Assembly: GCF_000612585.1 (NCBI RefSeq)
Contig: NZ_JFCA01000059.1
Coordinates: 1-40,016, forward strand
Length of the DNA: 40,016 nt
DNA from: Pseudomonas sp. CHM02
GTDB lineage: Bacteria; Pseudomonadota; Gammaproteobacteria; Pseudomonadales; Pseudomonadaceae
Direction: 5' to 3'
Below, piece by piece: positions 1 to 8,932 of the stretch. The notes below the pieces were generated by a model, which searched no databases, had not been told where the DNA came from, and saw only the letters and a list, made by a program, of their open reading frames with translations. The translations under genes and the position numbers were made by a program. The stretch's first letter is position 1; every line of letters starts with the position of its first letter.

Positions 1-1
1 A

Positions 2-36
2 AAACAAGGGCTTGCAGCGATGCAGGCCCTTTGTTT
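2..36 (-). terminator. Bidirectional terminator, end of late operon
   Basis: A near-perfect hairpin has arms of about 15 bases around a GCGA loop, flanked by an A-rich left side and a TTTGTTT right side. It lies about 90 bases past the stop of the last leftward late gene and fits as its terminator. It could equally belong to a gene left of the window. Confidence 0.6.
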
Positions 37-127
37 GTCTGCCAAACGTACAAATAGACGTACATTGTTTTCTGAGGCTCCCGAGTTATCCACAGAGCCG
101 TTCATCTGAAAGCGATCTTTTATTGCG

Positions 128-448
128 TCACCAATTCGCCCATGACTCCTCCCAATTCGGCAGATCGACCGTCTGACCAGCTAAAGCGTGAGTGCAGTCG
201 CCTAGGAACTGGATTCGCCCATCGGTGATGAATGAGTGGCAGACAACATCCTTCCCATGCATCCCATAGCGCGACAGCACAGAAGGCGTGAACGTTGGCG
301 CCTCGGGGTTACCGTTGTAGTCCCAACGTGGGCCAGGGCCGGCTCCAACATTCAGGCTATGCGGAAGGTCGCAGCCATTGCAGAAAAACCACAGCGACCC
401 GTCTGCCGCCTGGCCCAGGACGCGGGAGATCGTTTTTATTTCGCTCAT
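128..448 (-). CDS. DUF6527 family phage protein
   Basis: A 106-residue soluble protein resembling the DUF6527 family, small proteins found in many phages and prophages with no established function. Visible features are an early Cys pair (F-C-N-G-C) and a conserved-looking HSL/PTFTPSV/CHSFI-DG-I-FL-D-C block with a late Cys-x-His. The Cys and His pattern would allow a metal site, which is inference. The start at 448 is preferred over an ATG 27 bases upstream because AAGGTG lies six bases before it and it forms an ATGA overlap with the endolysin stop. It is the last gene of the late operon. Confidence 0.7.
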   Translation of the reverse strand: MSEIKTISRVLGQAADGSLWFFCNGCDLPHSLNVGAGPGPRWDYNGNPEAPTFTPSVLSRYGMHGKDVVCHSFITDGRIQFLGDCTHALAGQTVDLPNWEESWANW

Positions 449-978
449 GCCAGCACCTTTTTTGCTCGCTCCCACAATTGCAGCCGATCTTCCAGGCCGT
501 TCAGTTCACCGTTAATGCGGCGGGTGATCTTCGGGAAATCACCCTGATCCGCCAATGTGTTCAGGCCTTTCGTAGACCAGAACCAGGCCGCCGACATCGC
601 TGCGTGCTGGGGCAGTTCAAGCAACTCCGGCTTGTCGATCAGGTCCAATCCCAGCGCTTCCCCGCACGCCGCATAGTTCGCGCGCCCGGTGATCTGGATC
701 AGCCCGCGGCCGCGATACTTGGAGCCGTCGCCCTTGACGGTGTTTCCCAGATCGGCGCGACCCTCATAGCCGGCCTGTTGCGCGGTCGGGCCCCAGATCT
801 CGCGAACCCAACGCAACTGGCCGGACTCATGCCCAACCTGGGCGATGAAGGCAGCGGCACGGGCTGTGCCAACGATCCCGTAGCGGTTCATGGCGGTATT
901 CAGTGCAGGAACAAAAACGCCGGCTTGGCGGCCGGCGTTCGGGAGAATCTGCAGCAACTGCTGCTGGGTGATCGGCAT
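445..978 (-). CDS. Endolysin, GH19 chitinase-like muramidase
   Basis: A 177-residue glycoside hydrolase family 19 protein. Phage members cut the peptidoglycan glycan chain at the end of infection. The family signature is visible: G-H-E-S-G with the likely acid Glu at residue 51, W-V-R-E-I-W-G-P-T, Y-E-G-R-x-x-L-G-N, and R-G-R-G-L-I-Q-I-T-G-R-x-N-Y. There is no signal peptide, so export would depend on the holin encoded about 21 kb upstream in the transcript. The start at 978 (GGAGAA before it) is chosen over an upstream in-frame start because the extra residues would be encoded by the terminator hairpin. Confidence 0.9.
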   Translation of the reverse strand: MPITQQQLLQILPNAGRQAGVFVPALNTAMNRYGIVGTARAAAFIAQVGHESGQLRWVREIWGPTAQQAGYEGRADLGNTVKGDGSKYRGRGLIQITGRANYAACGEALGLDLIDKPELLELPQHAAMSAAWFWSTKGLNTLADQGDFPKITRRINGELNGLEDRLQLWERAKKVLA

Positions 979-992
979 GCTTTTCTCCAGGC

Positions 993-1023
993 AAAAAAAT
1001 ACCCGCTCTTGGCGGGCTTTTTT
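993..1023 (-). terminator. Bidirectional terminator between acyltransferase and endolysin
   Basis: CCCGC, a TCTTG loop and GCGGG are flanked by seven A on the left and six T on the right, so it can work on either strand. On the minus strand it sits just after the acyltransferase stop and before the endolysin ribosome binding site. Endolysin expression from the late promoter would have to read through it. Confidence 0.65.
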
Positions 1024-1047
1024 AATAGTTAGAACCCTGTTCAACTG

Positions 1048-2175
1048 CTACACAGAATAGGACTCTCTTTTAGCGGCTCGGTCGTATCCGCGTACGGCTG
1101 CCCATTTCTGTATCTTTCTTCGGCAAGGCTCCTCAACGAGGTGATGCCCCAGCGCAGATAGCAAAATAAGAAGAACAAAGGCAAAAATACACAAAACCCA
1201 ATTTATGCTGAATATAGAGGACATTGCAATCAGATCTGCGTGAAACTTGATCATAAGCAGCAGCACTAGAGCCTGAAAGGAGTAGAAACAATAACTTATC
1301 TTTCCTAGCCATACAAAAACATTGCATGACAACAACTTATAAATACGACCATCAGACTGACATAGAGCCATTATTAATCCAACTACAACTGGCATAACCA
1401 TCCAATTATACCCAATGTATTGGACACCTGGAGCTCGCCGCTTAATCAAAAATACAAAGACTATCAGAATGACGACAACTGCTAAATTTGGGCGCGAGAA
1501 TCTAAAACCTCTCTGAATGGCCAAAAATCCGCAAACCCCCAGAAGAAACTCGGAAACCCTAAATGCGGGCAGCGCGTAGAAAAACGCGAACGGCAGGTCT
1601 GGCCATATCCTCCCTAGTTGTCCAGGGATCACTGACCAGGCATACAAAAGTACCGCTAGCGATGCTATGCGACCGTTTGAAAGCTTAGTCATCCAGGGAG
1701 CTGCAAATGGGAGAATTGCGTAGCAAAACACTTCCACAGAAATAGACCAGCTTCCGCCGTTATTCCAAAAGCCAAAATAGCTAGGGACCCATGCTTGCAT
1801 AACGAATATATTCGTCACAACGAGGGCGGCGGTATCCCAAATCGTAAATATCTGTCCTCGCCACATCCAAGGAATAGTGCTCAGCGCAGCAACAACATAT
1901 ATAGGATATATCCTTGCAAGCCGTTTTAAAAAATATCCTTTTTTGTCTTCGTATCGGCCAGAGTATTGGTACGCAAGAAGAAAGCCAGATAGCACAAAAA
2001 AAACAGACATCCCCACTGCGCCCTGTTCGATAACTTTTTTAACAACTCCACCTGGCGCAAATGGCCAATTGATCTGCATATGAAAAAGAAAAACATACAG
2101 AGCCGCAATAAACCTCAGTCCGGTTAGCGGCAGTATTTCATTTTTTGTAGACAAGCCCGGCACCCCTGAGCGCAA
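1048..2175 (-). CDS. Acyltransferase family 3 membrane protein (O-antigen acetylase type)
   Basis: About 375 residues and roughly ten hydrophobic segments, typical of acyltransferase family 3 (OafA/Oac type). These inner-membrane enzymes O-acetylate lipopolysaccharide or other envelope sugars. The R-x10-H motif of the first segment is present (Arg21, His32), as is the basic loop leading to L-A-R-I-Y-P-I-Y. In phages such a gene usually changes the lysogen's O antigen and blocks adsorption of related phages; that role here is inference. The region is visibly AT-richer than the tail genes, a sign of recent acquisition. The start is uncertain: TTG at 2175, GTG at 2163, or TTG at 2154, which has AGGGG nine bases upstream. 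A 12-base inverted repeat lies just upstream. Confidence 0.85.
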   Translation of the reverse strand: MRSGVPGLSTKNEILPLTGLRFIAALYVFLFHMQINWPFAPGGVVKKVIEQGAVGMSVFFVLSGFLLAYQYSGRYEDKKGYFLKRLARIYPIYVVAALSTIPWMWRGQIFTIWDTAALVVTNIFVMQAWVPSYFGFWNNGGSWSISVEVFCYAILPFAAPWMTKLSNGRIASLAVLLYAWSVIPGQLGRIWPDLPFAFFYALPAFRVSEFLLGVCGFLAIQRGFRFSRPNLAVVVILIVFVFLIKRRAPGVQYIGYNWMVMPVVVGLIMALCQSDGRIYKLLSCNVFVWLGKISYCFYSFQALVLLLMIKFHADLIAMSSIFSINWVLCIFAFVLLILLSALGHHLVEEPCRRKIQKWAAVRGYDRAAKRESYSV

Positions 2176-2183
2176 ATTCCCCT

Positions 2184-2213
2184 TGTCCGTGTATCATACT
2201 GGATACACGGACA
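2184..2213. repeat. Perfect 12-bp inverted repeat upstream of acyltransferase
   Basis: TGTCCGTGTATC and its exact complement are separated by six bases (ATACTG). There is no U-tract on either strand, so it does not look like a terminator. It lies 9 to 38 bases upstream of the possible acyltransferase starts, so it could be an operator or an mRNA hairpin near the ribosome binding site. Confidence 0.6.
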
Positions 2214-2306
2214 GTCAGCCACGTAAACCCATGATGCGAGCATGCGACCGAGCCAAATTGAGAACGGACTTGCGTACATTCTTACAGCAATACACATAAA
2301 GCGAGA

Positions 2307-2648
2307 TCAAGCGGGCTGGGGTGGCCACTCGATTATCTCAGGGTATCCAGGCTGCTGACCTACGCGATTTACAGCAATGCGGTATTGCTTCCAAAGCTTC
2401 AGATTTTCAGCATCCGATACGGTTGCGACGTCAAGATCAGCAGCATCCTGCAAAGGCGCAATACGTATGGCCGCAAGCATTAACAGCTGATCACGCTCAG
2501 CATTCACCAGACGCAACAGCTCTTCCTGAGTTAGCGGACGTGGAACTATCTCAATTGGGAGATCACTCCAATACTCATCCGGCCCAACCTCAACTGCATC
2601 AACTACCAAGCGCCAGCCTTGTTTGTCGTTTCTGATTGCATAACCCAT
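2307..2648 (-). CDS. Tail fibre assembly protein
   Basis: A 113-residue protein of the caudovirus tail fibre assembly type, a chaperone that helps fold or attach the fibre encoded directly upstream. The C-terminal part carries the usual L-W-K-Q-Y-R-I-A-V-N-R pattern followed by a Pro/Trp-rich end (I-I-E-W-P-P-Q-P). Its ATG overlaps the fibre stop by one base (TAATG), so translation is probably coupled. Matched fibre and chaperone genes usually move together, and the AT-rich character of both fits that. Confidence 0.75.
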   Translation of the reverse strand: MGYAIRNDKQGWRLVVDAVEVGPDEYWSDLPIEIVPRPLTQEELLRLVNAERDQLLMLAAIRIAPLQDAADLDVATVSDAENLKLWKQYRIAVNRVGQQPGYPEIIEWPPQPA

Positions 2649-3904
2649 TAGAAATTATCCTCCCACCCTACTGCTGAAAGATTAGATACTGTTGCGTTTG
2701 AGGCGTAATAAACCGAATTGCTTTCAGGCACTATTCTAGCCAGGAAATTGTTCTGGTTAGAGTTTGATGAGCTATTACTAATATTGACCAATGGCATGTT
2801 AGTCGATGCGTTGGCTGCGCCATAATTATTGCTGGGAGCTAGAACTGTTTGTGTTAACGCCCCTTGACTATAAAGGCTTAAATATATGGCTGCGACATTT
2901 GGCGCAAAATATGGCGAGATTGCTACAGCCACCCATGATGGAGTATTCGGATTCCCTTGGATTCCGGAGACCATCCTCGGCAGCTGCGTGACGTTCCCTC
3001 CAACTTTGAACTGGCCAATTCTCCCATTCTTTATAAAACTTAGTGGAAACTTATTGGTGGTACTATCTGTGATAGTCCAAGCAACTAAAGTCCTGTGGGT
3101 AAACGCGCCAGGGAGTGGCGTGGCCGGGTTTACGTCCGGTGCTAGCCATCCCTTGGCTGTGGTGCCGTCCCAGATCACATGAGCGTAATACAGAGTTGAT
3201 GCCAGCTGACTATTGGCAGCGCCAGATGCCAAGCCGCCTGCTCCAGCCACTGCGAACGACGCGGTACATGACACGTTACGCAGCGTGATGAACTGGCCCG
3301 CTGCGTTCTCGACCTGCAACTCATCAGCAGTGATAGCAATAACCGAGTCGGTTCCTGTGGCAGATACCCGGAGATTAAGCGCGGCCCCTCGAATACCAAC
3401 CAGATTTGCAGTCGTCGTTGGCAGTTGGTCCACCAGCACCCAGTCAACACCATCGTAAACGACGTCACCAATTTGGTCGGCGAAGAAAACTGCAGCAACC
3501 TTCGCGCCTGTTGCGCTGTATTGCTTGAGCGACTTCGCCCCTTTTGCCGAGGCGTTCAGCGTTGGGTTTGCGCCGCTGTCCACATGAAACTTGACGCTGA
3601 AACGCAGTGGCGCCGCGTATGCAGAGATTGCAGGCGACGGCGTGAGGGTGAGCGCCGCTCCAGTCCCCCCCGTGGTAAAAGCCTGGGCAGTCTGATTCTG
3701 GGCCAACTTAGAGACAGCCTGAAGAACTTGGTTCTGGGTGCCTTTTACGGGCGTTACGCCGGCGGCAGTTAAGACGCTCATCAGTTCTTCCTGAACATCA
3801 TTCAGGAAATCATCAGTGACCACTGTTGCCTGGATGCCGCCTACCGGGTCGCCTTCCGTGAAACGGTTGTCGACCGTGGCGCCCGGGCCGTCAATTCTAT
3901 GCAT
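2648..3904 (-). CDS. Tail fibre protein
   Basis: A 418-residue putative receptor-binding fibre. The N-terminal 70 residues (M-H-R-I-D-G-P-G-A and following) resemble the baseplate-attachment segment I recognise from other Pseudomonas prophage fibres. The middle is Ala/Thr/Gly-rich, and the C-terminal 120 residues are rich in Asn and Ser, as in trimeric fibre tips. The 3' third (about 2650 to 3100) is AT-richer than the 5' part, suggesting tip-domain exchange. It follows gp48 by three bases and is followed by its chaperone. It would set host range. Confidence 0.8.
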   Translation of the reverse strand: MHRIDGPGATVDNRFTEGDPVGGIQATVVTDDFLNDVQEELMSVLTAAGVTPVKGTQNQVLQAVSKLAQNQTAQAFTTGGTGAALTLTPSPAISAYAAPLRFSVKFHVDSGANPTLNASAKGAKSLKQYSATGAKVAAVFFADQIGDVVYDGVDWVLVDQLPTTTANLVGIRGAALNLRVSATGTDSVIAITADELQVENAAGQFITLRNVSCTASFAVAGAGGLASGAANSQLASTLYYAHVIWDGTTAKGWLAPDVNPATPLPGAFTHRTLVAWTITDSTTNKFPLSFIKNGRIGQFKVGGNVTQLPRMVSGIQGNPNTPSWVAVAISPYFAPNVAAIYLSLYSQGALTQTVLAPSNNYGAANASTNMPLVNISNSSSNSNQNNFLARIVPESNSVYYASNATVSNLSAVGWEDNF

Positions 3905-3907
3905 GCG

Positions 3908-4498
3908 TCAATCTCCGTAGGCGAAGAGCGCGATCGTGTGCGCTGGCTTCAATTGATTTATTTTGCATTCGAGGGTGTCGTTGCCCCATGTGCGCAGCCG
4001 TTCGCCGACCGCAGACACGCCAGCCCTGAAGGAAATAACTGATGTCTCTGGAGCGCGAATCAGCCAGGTGAAGACCCAGTCGCCGTTGGTGAGCGCGTCC
4101 CCGGCGCGAGAAAGCCCCGCGCGGAACGGTCGGTACTCTTGGATCGTGACGGTGTAACCCAGCACCCCGGCCAACTCGATGAAGTAGGCGGCGGACTGCC
4201 CGCCAGTGCTGGATAGTTTCGCCAGCAGAGCGTTCTTCCGGCCTTGCAGCGTTTCTTCGAGAACACCGGAGCATTTATCGGGGAGGCCTGCGACCCTCTC
4301 CCAGTCGCTCAGCATCTCGCTGGTGCTGGATGGGTTGGCCTCCATAGGAAGCGCTTCGCCTCGACCATCTACCCGAGCCAGTTCAATCGACATGCCATCA
4401 AGCAGGCTGTGAAGCGTGGTTCCAGATTCCCGGGGGAATGCTTGTCCAGGAGGCAGCAGCGTTTTCAGCTGCTCCAGGTAGTCGGCAGCTGTCGGCAT
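3908..4498 (-). CDS. Mu gp48-like baseplate protein (YmfQ/DUF2313)
   Basis: A 196-residue protein of the DUF2313/YmfQ family, equivalent to Mu gp48 and functionally to P2 gpI. It links the baseplate wedge to the tail fibre. The N-terminal A-D-Y-L-E-Q-L-K-x-L-L-P-x-G-x-A-F block is diagnostic, and the family's Cys residue lies near the end. It sits in the usual Mu order, between gp47 and the fibre gene. Confidence 0.85.
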   Translation of the reverse strand: MPTAADYLEQLKTLLPPGQAFPRESGTTLHSLLDGMSIELARVDGRGEALPMEANPSSTSEMLSDWERVAGLPDKCSGVLEETLQGRKNALLAKLSSTGGQSAAYFIELAGVLGYTVTIQEYRPFRAGLSRAGDALTNGDWVFTWLIRAPETSVISFRAGVSAVGERLRTWGNDTLECKINQLKPAHTIALFAYGD

Positions 4499-4507
4499 TA
4501 CGCCTCC

Positions 4508-5566
4508 TTAAAAGCTGGAGAAGGTTATGGTGCCTGGCACCGCCATGTGACCGGTGGCGTGGGTGACATCTGCGGTCGGCGCCGTTATCTGGTTGTCCGC
4601 TTCGCCTGCCGCGATAGAGACAGCTTCGCGCAGGCGGCTGATCAATATCGGGCTTCCCGGTTTCGAGTCGCGGACAATCAGGTCGGCGACTTCTGCCCGC
4701 ACCGCGGACTGGACAGCCGCGGTGTTCGGCGAAAGCTTCACCGCCAGATTGAGCGGATCGGCGATAGGAGCCGCCACAAACACCTCTGCGGTCACCGGGC
4801 GACGGGCGTCAATGTAAGCCTGAACCTCTGCGACTTTCGCCACGTCCGGGATGATGTCGGTCTCACCATCACAGACGAACAACACCGTCACAGTCCCGAC
4901 GCCCATCTGAAGCGGATAGACCCACACACGGGTGACGCCTGGGACCTCAAGAGCCCAGAGCTCGTAATCTGAAGCAGCACCACCATGGGGTGGCTGCCTG
5001 ATGCGCTTCAGCAGACGGTTAAGCAACTGAGCATCCGTCTCAACATCAAGACCGCCATCAATGTCCGTGGCCGCAGAGCCGGTCGATTGAACACCGGCAA
5101 CGGGCGACAACAGAAACAGTGGCGTTCCGGCCGGGGCGTCGCCGGCGGCACCAGCCTCTAATGCAACAACAGTAGGCTGGAGCGTGATGTCGGTGAACAC
5201 CGCATCAGACACGACGCGGTACTGCACACCATCTTGCCGCTGAAGGATCGTCCCGGACGGAAGCGTTGACCCGATTGCACCGGCAAGCAGCGCGGCGCCG
5301 GTCGAATAATCAGCGGCCTTGCGAAAGACTTTCCAGATCGCCGCCCACCGCTCGAGGTATTCCTTTTCGGCCGTATCAATAATCGCCTGCTTGGCTGCCC
5401 ACTCAAGGAAGCCGTACAGCATGTGCACTGCGCCAGCCTCAGACCGGGCGAGGATCCCCAGCAGCGAGCGGCGCAGCACAGCGCTTTGGACGCCGGTCAC
5501 GCGCCCGCTGATGTCGGTGGTAACCCGGTCAATGAGCTCCGGCAAGGTTGGTCTAGCAAATGGCAT
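4508..5566 (-). CDS. Mu gp47-like baseplate J protein
   Basis: A 352-residue baseplate_J family protein, a wedge component of contractile tails (Mu gp47, P2 gpJ). Typical parts are the N-terminal P-x-L-P-E-L-I-x-R segment, A-E-x-E-Y-L-E-R-W-A, the central G-x-x-x-E-T-D-A-Q-L-L-x-R-L-L-x-R block, and the Y-E-L-W-A-L-E-V-P-G-V segment. The start at 5566 has GAGGGC upstream and forms TGATG with the gp46 stop. Confidence 0.92.
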   Translation of the reverse strand: MPFARPTLPELIDRVTTDISGRVTGVQSAVLRRSLLGILARSEAGAVHMLYGFLEWAAKQAIIDTAEKEYLERWAAIWKVFRKAADYSTGAALLAGAIGSTLPSGTILQRQDGVQYRVVSDAVFTDITLQPTVVALEAGAAGDAPAGTPLFLLSPVAGVQSTGSAATDIDGGLDVETDAQLLNRLLKRIRQPPHGGAASDYELWALEVPGVTRVWVYPLQMGVGTVTVLFVCDGETDIIPDVAKVAEVQAYIDARRPVTAEVFVAAPIADPLNLAVKLSPNTAAVQSAVRAEVADLIVRDSKPGSPILISRLREAVSIAAGEADNQITAPTADVTHATGHMAVPGTITFSSF

Positions 5567-6033
5567 CAGGCAGCCCTCTTGCCGGCCTGGGCCGACCATT
5601 CATAGTTGTATCGGTAGCGAACGGCCGGGCCGGTCGGGCGATAGATGTCGATAACGAGCAGCATCACGCCACGCGAGTGATATGAAGCGGCGACCTCGAT
5701 CGTCGTGGCCACCACGTCATCAATCATCCAGGCCAGGGCGTCTCGGCAATATTGCTCGGCGCGGCTCAACGTTTGCGGCAGTTCTTTTTCCCTGGCCAAT
5801 AGCCAGAGCAGCGAGCCCGTCTGGTCGGTCGCCGAGGCGTTTGTGAGATCTCCCCAGTAGCCGCGCAAATCGTCCTGCTCATATTCGGGCGGGATCTGCT
5901 CAGCACTGGCGCGACGATCGGTGAATACGCTGATGATTACGGCAGTTTCAAGGCCGTCATCGCGCTCAAGGTCGAAACCAAACAGCACCAGGTCTCCACC
6001 GAACTCGGTCATTACCATTGCGGCATCGGCCAT
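5566..6033 (-). CDS. Mu gp46-like baseplate protein
   Basis: A 155-residue GP46-family baseplate wedge protein, equivalent to P2 gpW / T4 gp25-like lysozyme-fold components. The D-R-R-A pattern followed by G-Y-W-G-D is characteristic. It overlaps gp45 upstream (TAATG) and gp47 downstream (TGATG), giving strict translational coupling through the baseplate block. Confidence 0.88.
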   Translation of the reverse strand: MADAAMVMTEFGGDLVLFGFDLERDDGLETAVIISVFTDRRASAEQIPPEYEQDDLRGYWGDLTNASATDQTGSLLWLLAREKELPQTLSRAEQYCRDALAWMIDDVVATTIEVAASYHSRGVMLLVIDIYRPTGPAVRYRYNYEWSAQAGKRAA

Positions 6034-6566
6034 TAAATTGGCGCTCCCGTGTTTGCGGATCCGACCAACACCCCGTCATGTTGGTGGGTGCTGCCGATGT
6101 TTTTGCCGTTATTTGTAACGGTGCCAGTGGAATCGATATTCCCCTGGATTTTTACGTTACCGACCATCTCAATCTCTCCGATCATCTTGATGGTCGGGGC
6201 CTCCACCTCTGCATGCTGAACAGCCGTGACCTTAACCATGTCGCGCAGCAGCTCAACCTTGTTGCCAAGGTCGTCGTACATCGCGACCTCTCCAGCCTGC
6301 AGGACGAGCCGGTAGCGGCGATCATCGACGGCGAGGACTATGCCCTGCTCGCGGTTGCCGCCAATGAAGGCCACCGCCACGTCGCCGCCCTTTGCGTGGC
6401 TGGTGAAGCCGTAGTTCTGCATGTGTTCGATATCGTCTCGCAGCTCGTCCTTGAGCAACTCCACCTGCAACTGCTGCCGTCCGTTCGTGTCGGTGACCCT
6501 GCGCACAACACCGCGGGCAAACATCATCATCACGCGGTTGCTGAGATCGCGAATTGGGTTACCCAT
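6033..6566 (-). CDS. Mu gp45-like baseplate spike protein
   Basis: A 177-residue central spike protein, the Mu gp45 / P2 gpV counterpart that pierces the outer membrane. The N-terminal part is an OB-fold type domain, and the C-terminal third is a Gly/Asn/Ile-rich beta-helix. Near the end is H-Q-H (His161, His163), matching the iron-binding His-x-His motif known at the tips of such spikes. The start at 6566 has AGAGGAT upstream and overlaps the gp44 stop by eight bases; a longer reading from further upstream is basic, low-complexity and unlikely. Confidence 0.9.
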   Translation of the reverse strand: MGNPIRDLSNRVMMMFARGVVRRVTDTNGRQQLQVELLKDELRDDIEHMQNYGFTSHAKGGDVAVAFIGGNREQGIVLAVDDRRYRLVLQAGEVAMYDDLGNKVELLRDMVKVTAVQHAEVEAPTIKMIGEIEMVGNVKIQGNIDSTGTVTNNGKNIGSTHQHDGVLVGSANTGAPI

Positions 6567-7677
6567 CTTTTTTATCCTCTTCCCCGATGGCTTCCGCCCA
6601 AATATTCCGACCGCCCTTTTTCCCTGCCTTGCCTTTCTTCGAATCGGGAGGCTCTGGCGAAAAGGCTTGGGGGCTGACGATGTCGAGCTTGGTCGTGGTA
6701 CCGCCCTCCCCCCGCTCATAGGTGGCCTGCCGAATAATCATCTGCCCGTCCATCCGCAACCACGGCGACTTGACCTGCACCAGCATTCCTGGCTCCCAGA
6801 TTGGCCCACCCGGGCTTTGCCGCCAGCCTTGGACGGTTATGGAAGCGGAAGCTGATTTTCCCAGCCGGCTGTTGGCCTCCCAGGTAGCTCGCTCCTGGGC
6901 GCTTCCGTTCGATCCACCGGACTCAGCGACGATCAGCATCGGTCGATAACGCCTGATTCCGCTGTCGCTTGCCCCGCCCTCGACGTGCGCCTCAGTGCCT
7001 CCATCACTGTTTGGGTTGTATCCAGCCTGCCCTTTAACCAGGTAATTGCGGAAACGCTGGCTGTGATCGATGCTGCCGGTGGCACTGAGGATGTTTTCAC
7101 CCTGAACCAAGCCGACCGACGCACGCTTGTTACCCGCACGGGTGATTAATAGGCCGCCGGCACCATCCGTCGTCAGCAATAGGCGTCTTTGCTTGGCGTA
7201 ACGCTCAATTGCTTCGAACGCTGTTTCGCCCTGCTGCAGTTTGCATATCGTGAATGGAGTGCCCACTGGGACATCCGCCGAAACGCCGACGCCGAATGGC
7301 TGAGCCAGGACCTGAGCGAAGCGCAATAGATCGATGTTCTTCCACTCGTCCGGCGTGTGCACGGCACTACAGTCGATCAGGTCCGATGTCCGGTCACGGC
7401 CTTGAATATTGATGGTGTGATCATTCGCACTGAACGAAGGCTTGAAGATGTCGACATAGCCGACCACCATCGTTATCCCGCCGAGACGGACCTCACACTT
7501 ATCGCCAGGGAGAATGGGCCAGGGCTCGACCTGAGCCCCCCTGCCCTCCTGCCCTTCCCAGCGCTCCGTCAGGGTCACAGTGAACGCGCCAGAGGAAGCA
7601 TCAACAGCGCGCGTTACTCCAGCCTGGGTCCATCCCGCGTAATTCATGCCGTTGACCAACAGCTCAAGGTCATCCAT
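6559..7677 (-). CDS. Mu gp44-like baseplate hub protein
   Basis: A 372-residue baseplate hub of the Mu gp44 (gpP) family, related to P2 gpD and the VgrG/gp27 fold. It joins tail tube to spike. Visible landmarks are the N-terminal L-x-V-N-G-x-x-Y-x-G-W-T segment, the G-R-D-R-T-S-D-L-I-D-C-S motif, and a Lys/Gly-rich tail. The ATG at 7677 has GAGG nine bases upstream and overlaps the previous gene by eight bases; an in-frame TTG 30 bases upstream is less likely. Confidence 0.9.
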   Translation of the reverse strand: MDDLELLVNGMNYAGWTQAGVTRAVDASSGAFTVTLTERWEGQEGRGAQVEPWPILPGDKCEVRLGGITMVVGYVDIFKPSFSANDHTINIQGRDRTSDLIDCSAVHTPDEWKNIDLLRFAQVLAQPFGVGVSADVPVGTPFTICKLQQGETAFEAIERYAKQRRLLLTTDGAGGLLITRAGNKRASVGLVQGENILSATGSIDHSQRFRNYLVKGQAGYNPNSDGGTEAHVEGGASDSGIRRYRPMLIVAESGGSNGSAQERATWEANSRLGKSASASITVQGWRQSPGGPIWEPGMLVQVKSPWLRMDGQMIIRQATYERGEGGTTTKLDIVSPQAFSPEPPDSKKGKAGKKGGRNIWAEAIGEEDKKDG

Positions 7678-8920
7678 TTGCGAGAACCTCAAGCTGTTGG
7701 CCGCCAATCAGAAAGCCTGGGCGACGGGGGTCATTGCGCAACACGATGTCTTCAGCTCTGCCGGCATCGCCATAGAGCTGGTATGCAACAACTAGAGATG
7801 GCAGCGTCTGTCTCGGTGAGAACTTCGAGAGCCTGGGCAAGTCCTGCTCGGGATCCGGAACGGCCTGAACCACGGCCGTCCTTAAATCGGTAACCGCGAC
7901 ATACACCAGGTCGTTACTGGTCGATTCGCTCTCCTCGTCGAGCCTGTCGGAAAGCTCAGTGCGCACCGCAATGGCCGCCTCGTAGCTATCGTATTTAGTC
8001 GGCTCAGAGGTGGTTTTTGTGCCGCCGTTGGAAACATCCTCGGTTGTCTGCGTGACCACTGCGGCGACAGCCGCCTCAGAAATGGCGGCCTGACGAACGA
8101 GCGCGGAAACGGCGCTGGTGTTCCTCACGACCTGCTGTCGGCTAGGGGTAGCGGAAGAGGATGAATCGTCGGAGCTTGGGAAATACTGGCTGTAAAGACT
8201 CATCAGCATTCCGAACGCGCTGCTTCCGAACGCTGACCGGATGCTGCTGATCGCGTCAACGACCTGGCCGGCGAACTCGAACGGCGCCTGGATCAGATTG
8301 AACGCATCAGAGCCGATGCCTTTGACCTTGTCGTAGTAGTCGGATACTGCCTGTATGTCGCTTGAAACGATGAACTCAGGCGAGCTCAAAAAGTCGCTCA
8401 ACCCTTTAATCTGCGTAGTGGCGGCCTCAGCTACGAACGATGGGTAACCCTTGGTGAGGAAGTCGGCAACGAAGTTTTCCTTGCTGGCCTCGGTGACCTC
8501 GCCAGCCTTTGCACTGATCGCATTGACGCTATCGACCTTGGCTGAGGGGTAAGACGCCTCGCCCGCCTCCAGGAACGTCATGGAGAGCGTGCACTTGCCA
8601 CCCTCTTCTGAGGACTCGCTGACAGTGAGCCCGCGACAGACCACAGTCAGTTCACCTCGGTACGGATGAACCAACACGCCAGGGCCCGCTTGCTCGCAGA
8701 CTTTGATCAGCTCTTCCCGGGCTACATCGTATTCTTTGCCCAGCAGGTAGCCGGTGATACTGAACTCTCGCGACTTGCGGCCAAGGTCTTCTGTATACGG
8801 GACATCGCGCTGCGCCGTCTCGTGAACCGCCTGGCGCCGGCCATGACTGCTGTCTGCTGTAGCCACAAAAAAGCCCACGCCGCGAAAGGTCGCGGCGCGG
8901 TAGTTGTCTCGCCAAGCCAT
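7670..8920 (-). CDS. Mu gp43-like tail/DNA circularisation protein
   Basis: A 416-residue protein of the DNA_circ_N family (Mu gpN/gp43 type), a baseplate or tail component despite the family's name. The N-terminal M-A-W-R-D-x-x-R-x-A-T-F-R-G-V-x-F segment and F-x-x-x-G-Y-L-x-G are diagnostic. A Ser/Ala-rich middle section is less conserved. It lies between tape measure and hub as in Mu. Confidence 0.88.
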   Translation of the reverse strand: MAWRDNYRAATFRGVGFFVATADSSHGRRQAVHETAQRDVPYTEDLGRKSREFSITGYLLGKEYDVAREELIKVCEQAGPGVLVHPYRGELTVVCRGLTVSESSEEGGKCTLSMTFLEAGEASYPSAKVDSVNAISAKAGEVTEASKENFVADFLTKGYPSFVAEAATTQIKGLSDFLSSPEFIVSSDIQAVSDYYDKVKGIGSDAFNLIQAPFEFAGQVVDAISSIRSAFGSSAFGMLMSLYSQYFPSSDDSSSSATPSRQQVVRNTSAVSALVRQAAISEAAVAAVVTQTTEDVSNGGTKTTSEPTKYDSYEAAIAVRTELSDRLDEESESTSNDLVYVAVTDLRTAVVQAVPDPEQDLPRLSKFSPRQTLPSLVVAYQLYGDAGRAEDIVLRNDPRRPGFLIGGQQLEVLANG

Positions 8921-8932
8921 AGGGAACTCCGG

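Noticed and set aside
2199..2214. CTG-N10-CAG resembling a LexA box upstream of the acyltransferase
   Set aside because: The core is GC-containing, unlike the AT-rich LexA core, and the bases are better explained by the 12-bp inverted repeat that overlaps it.
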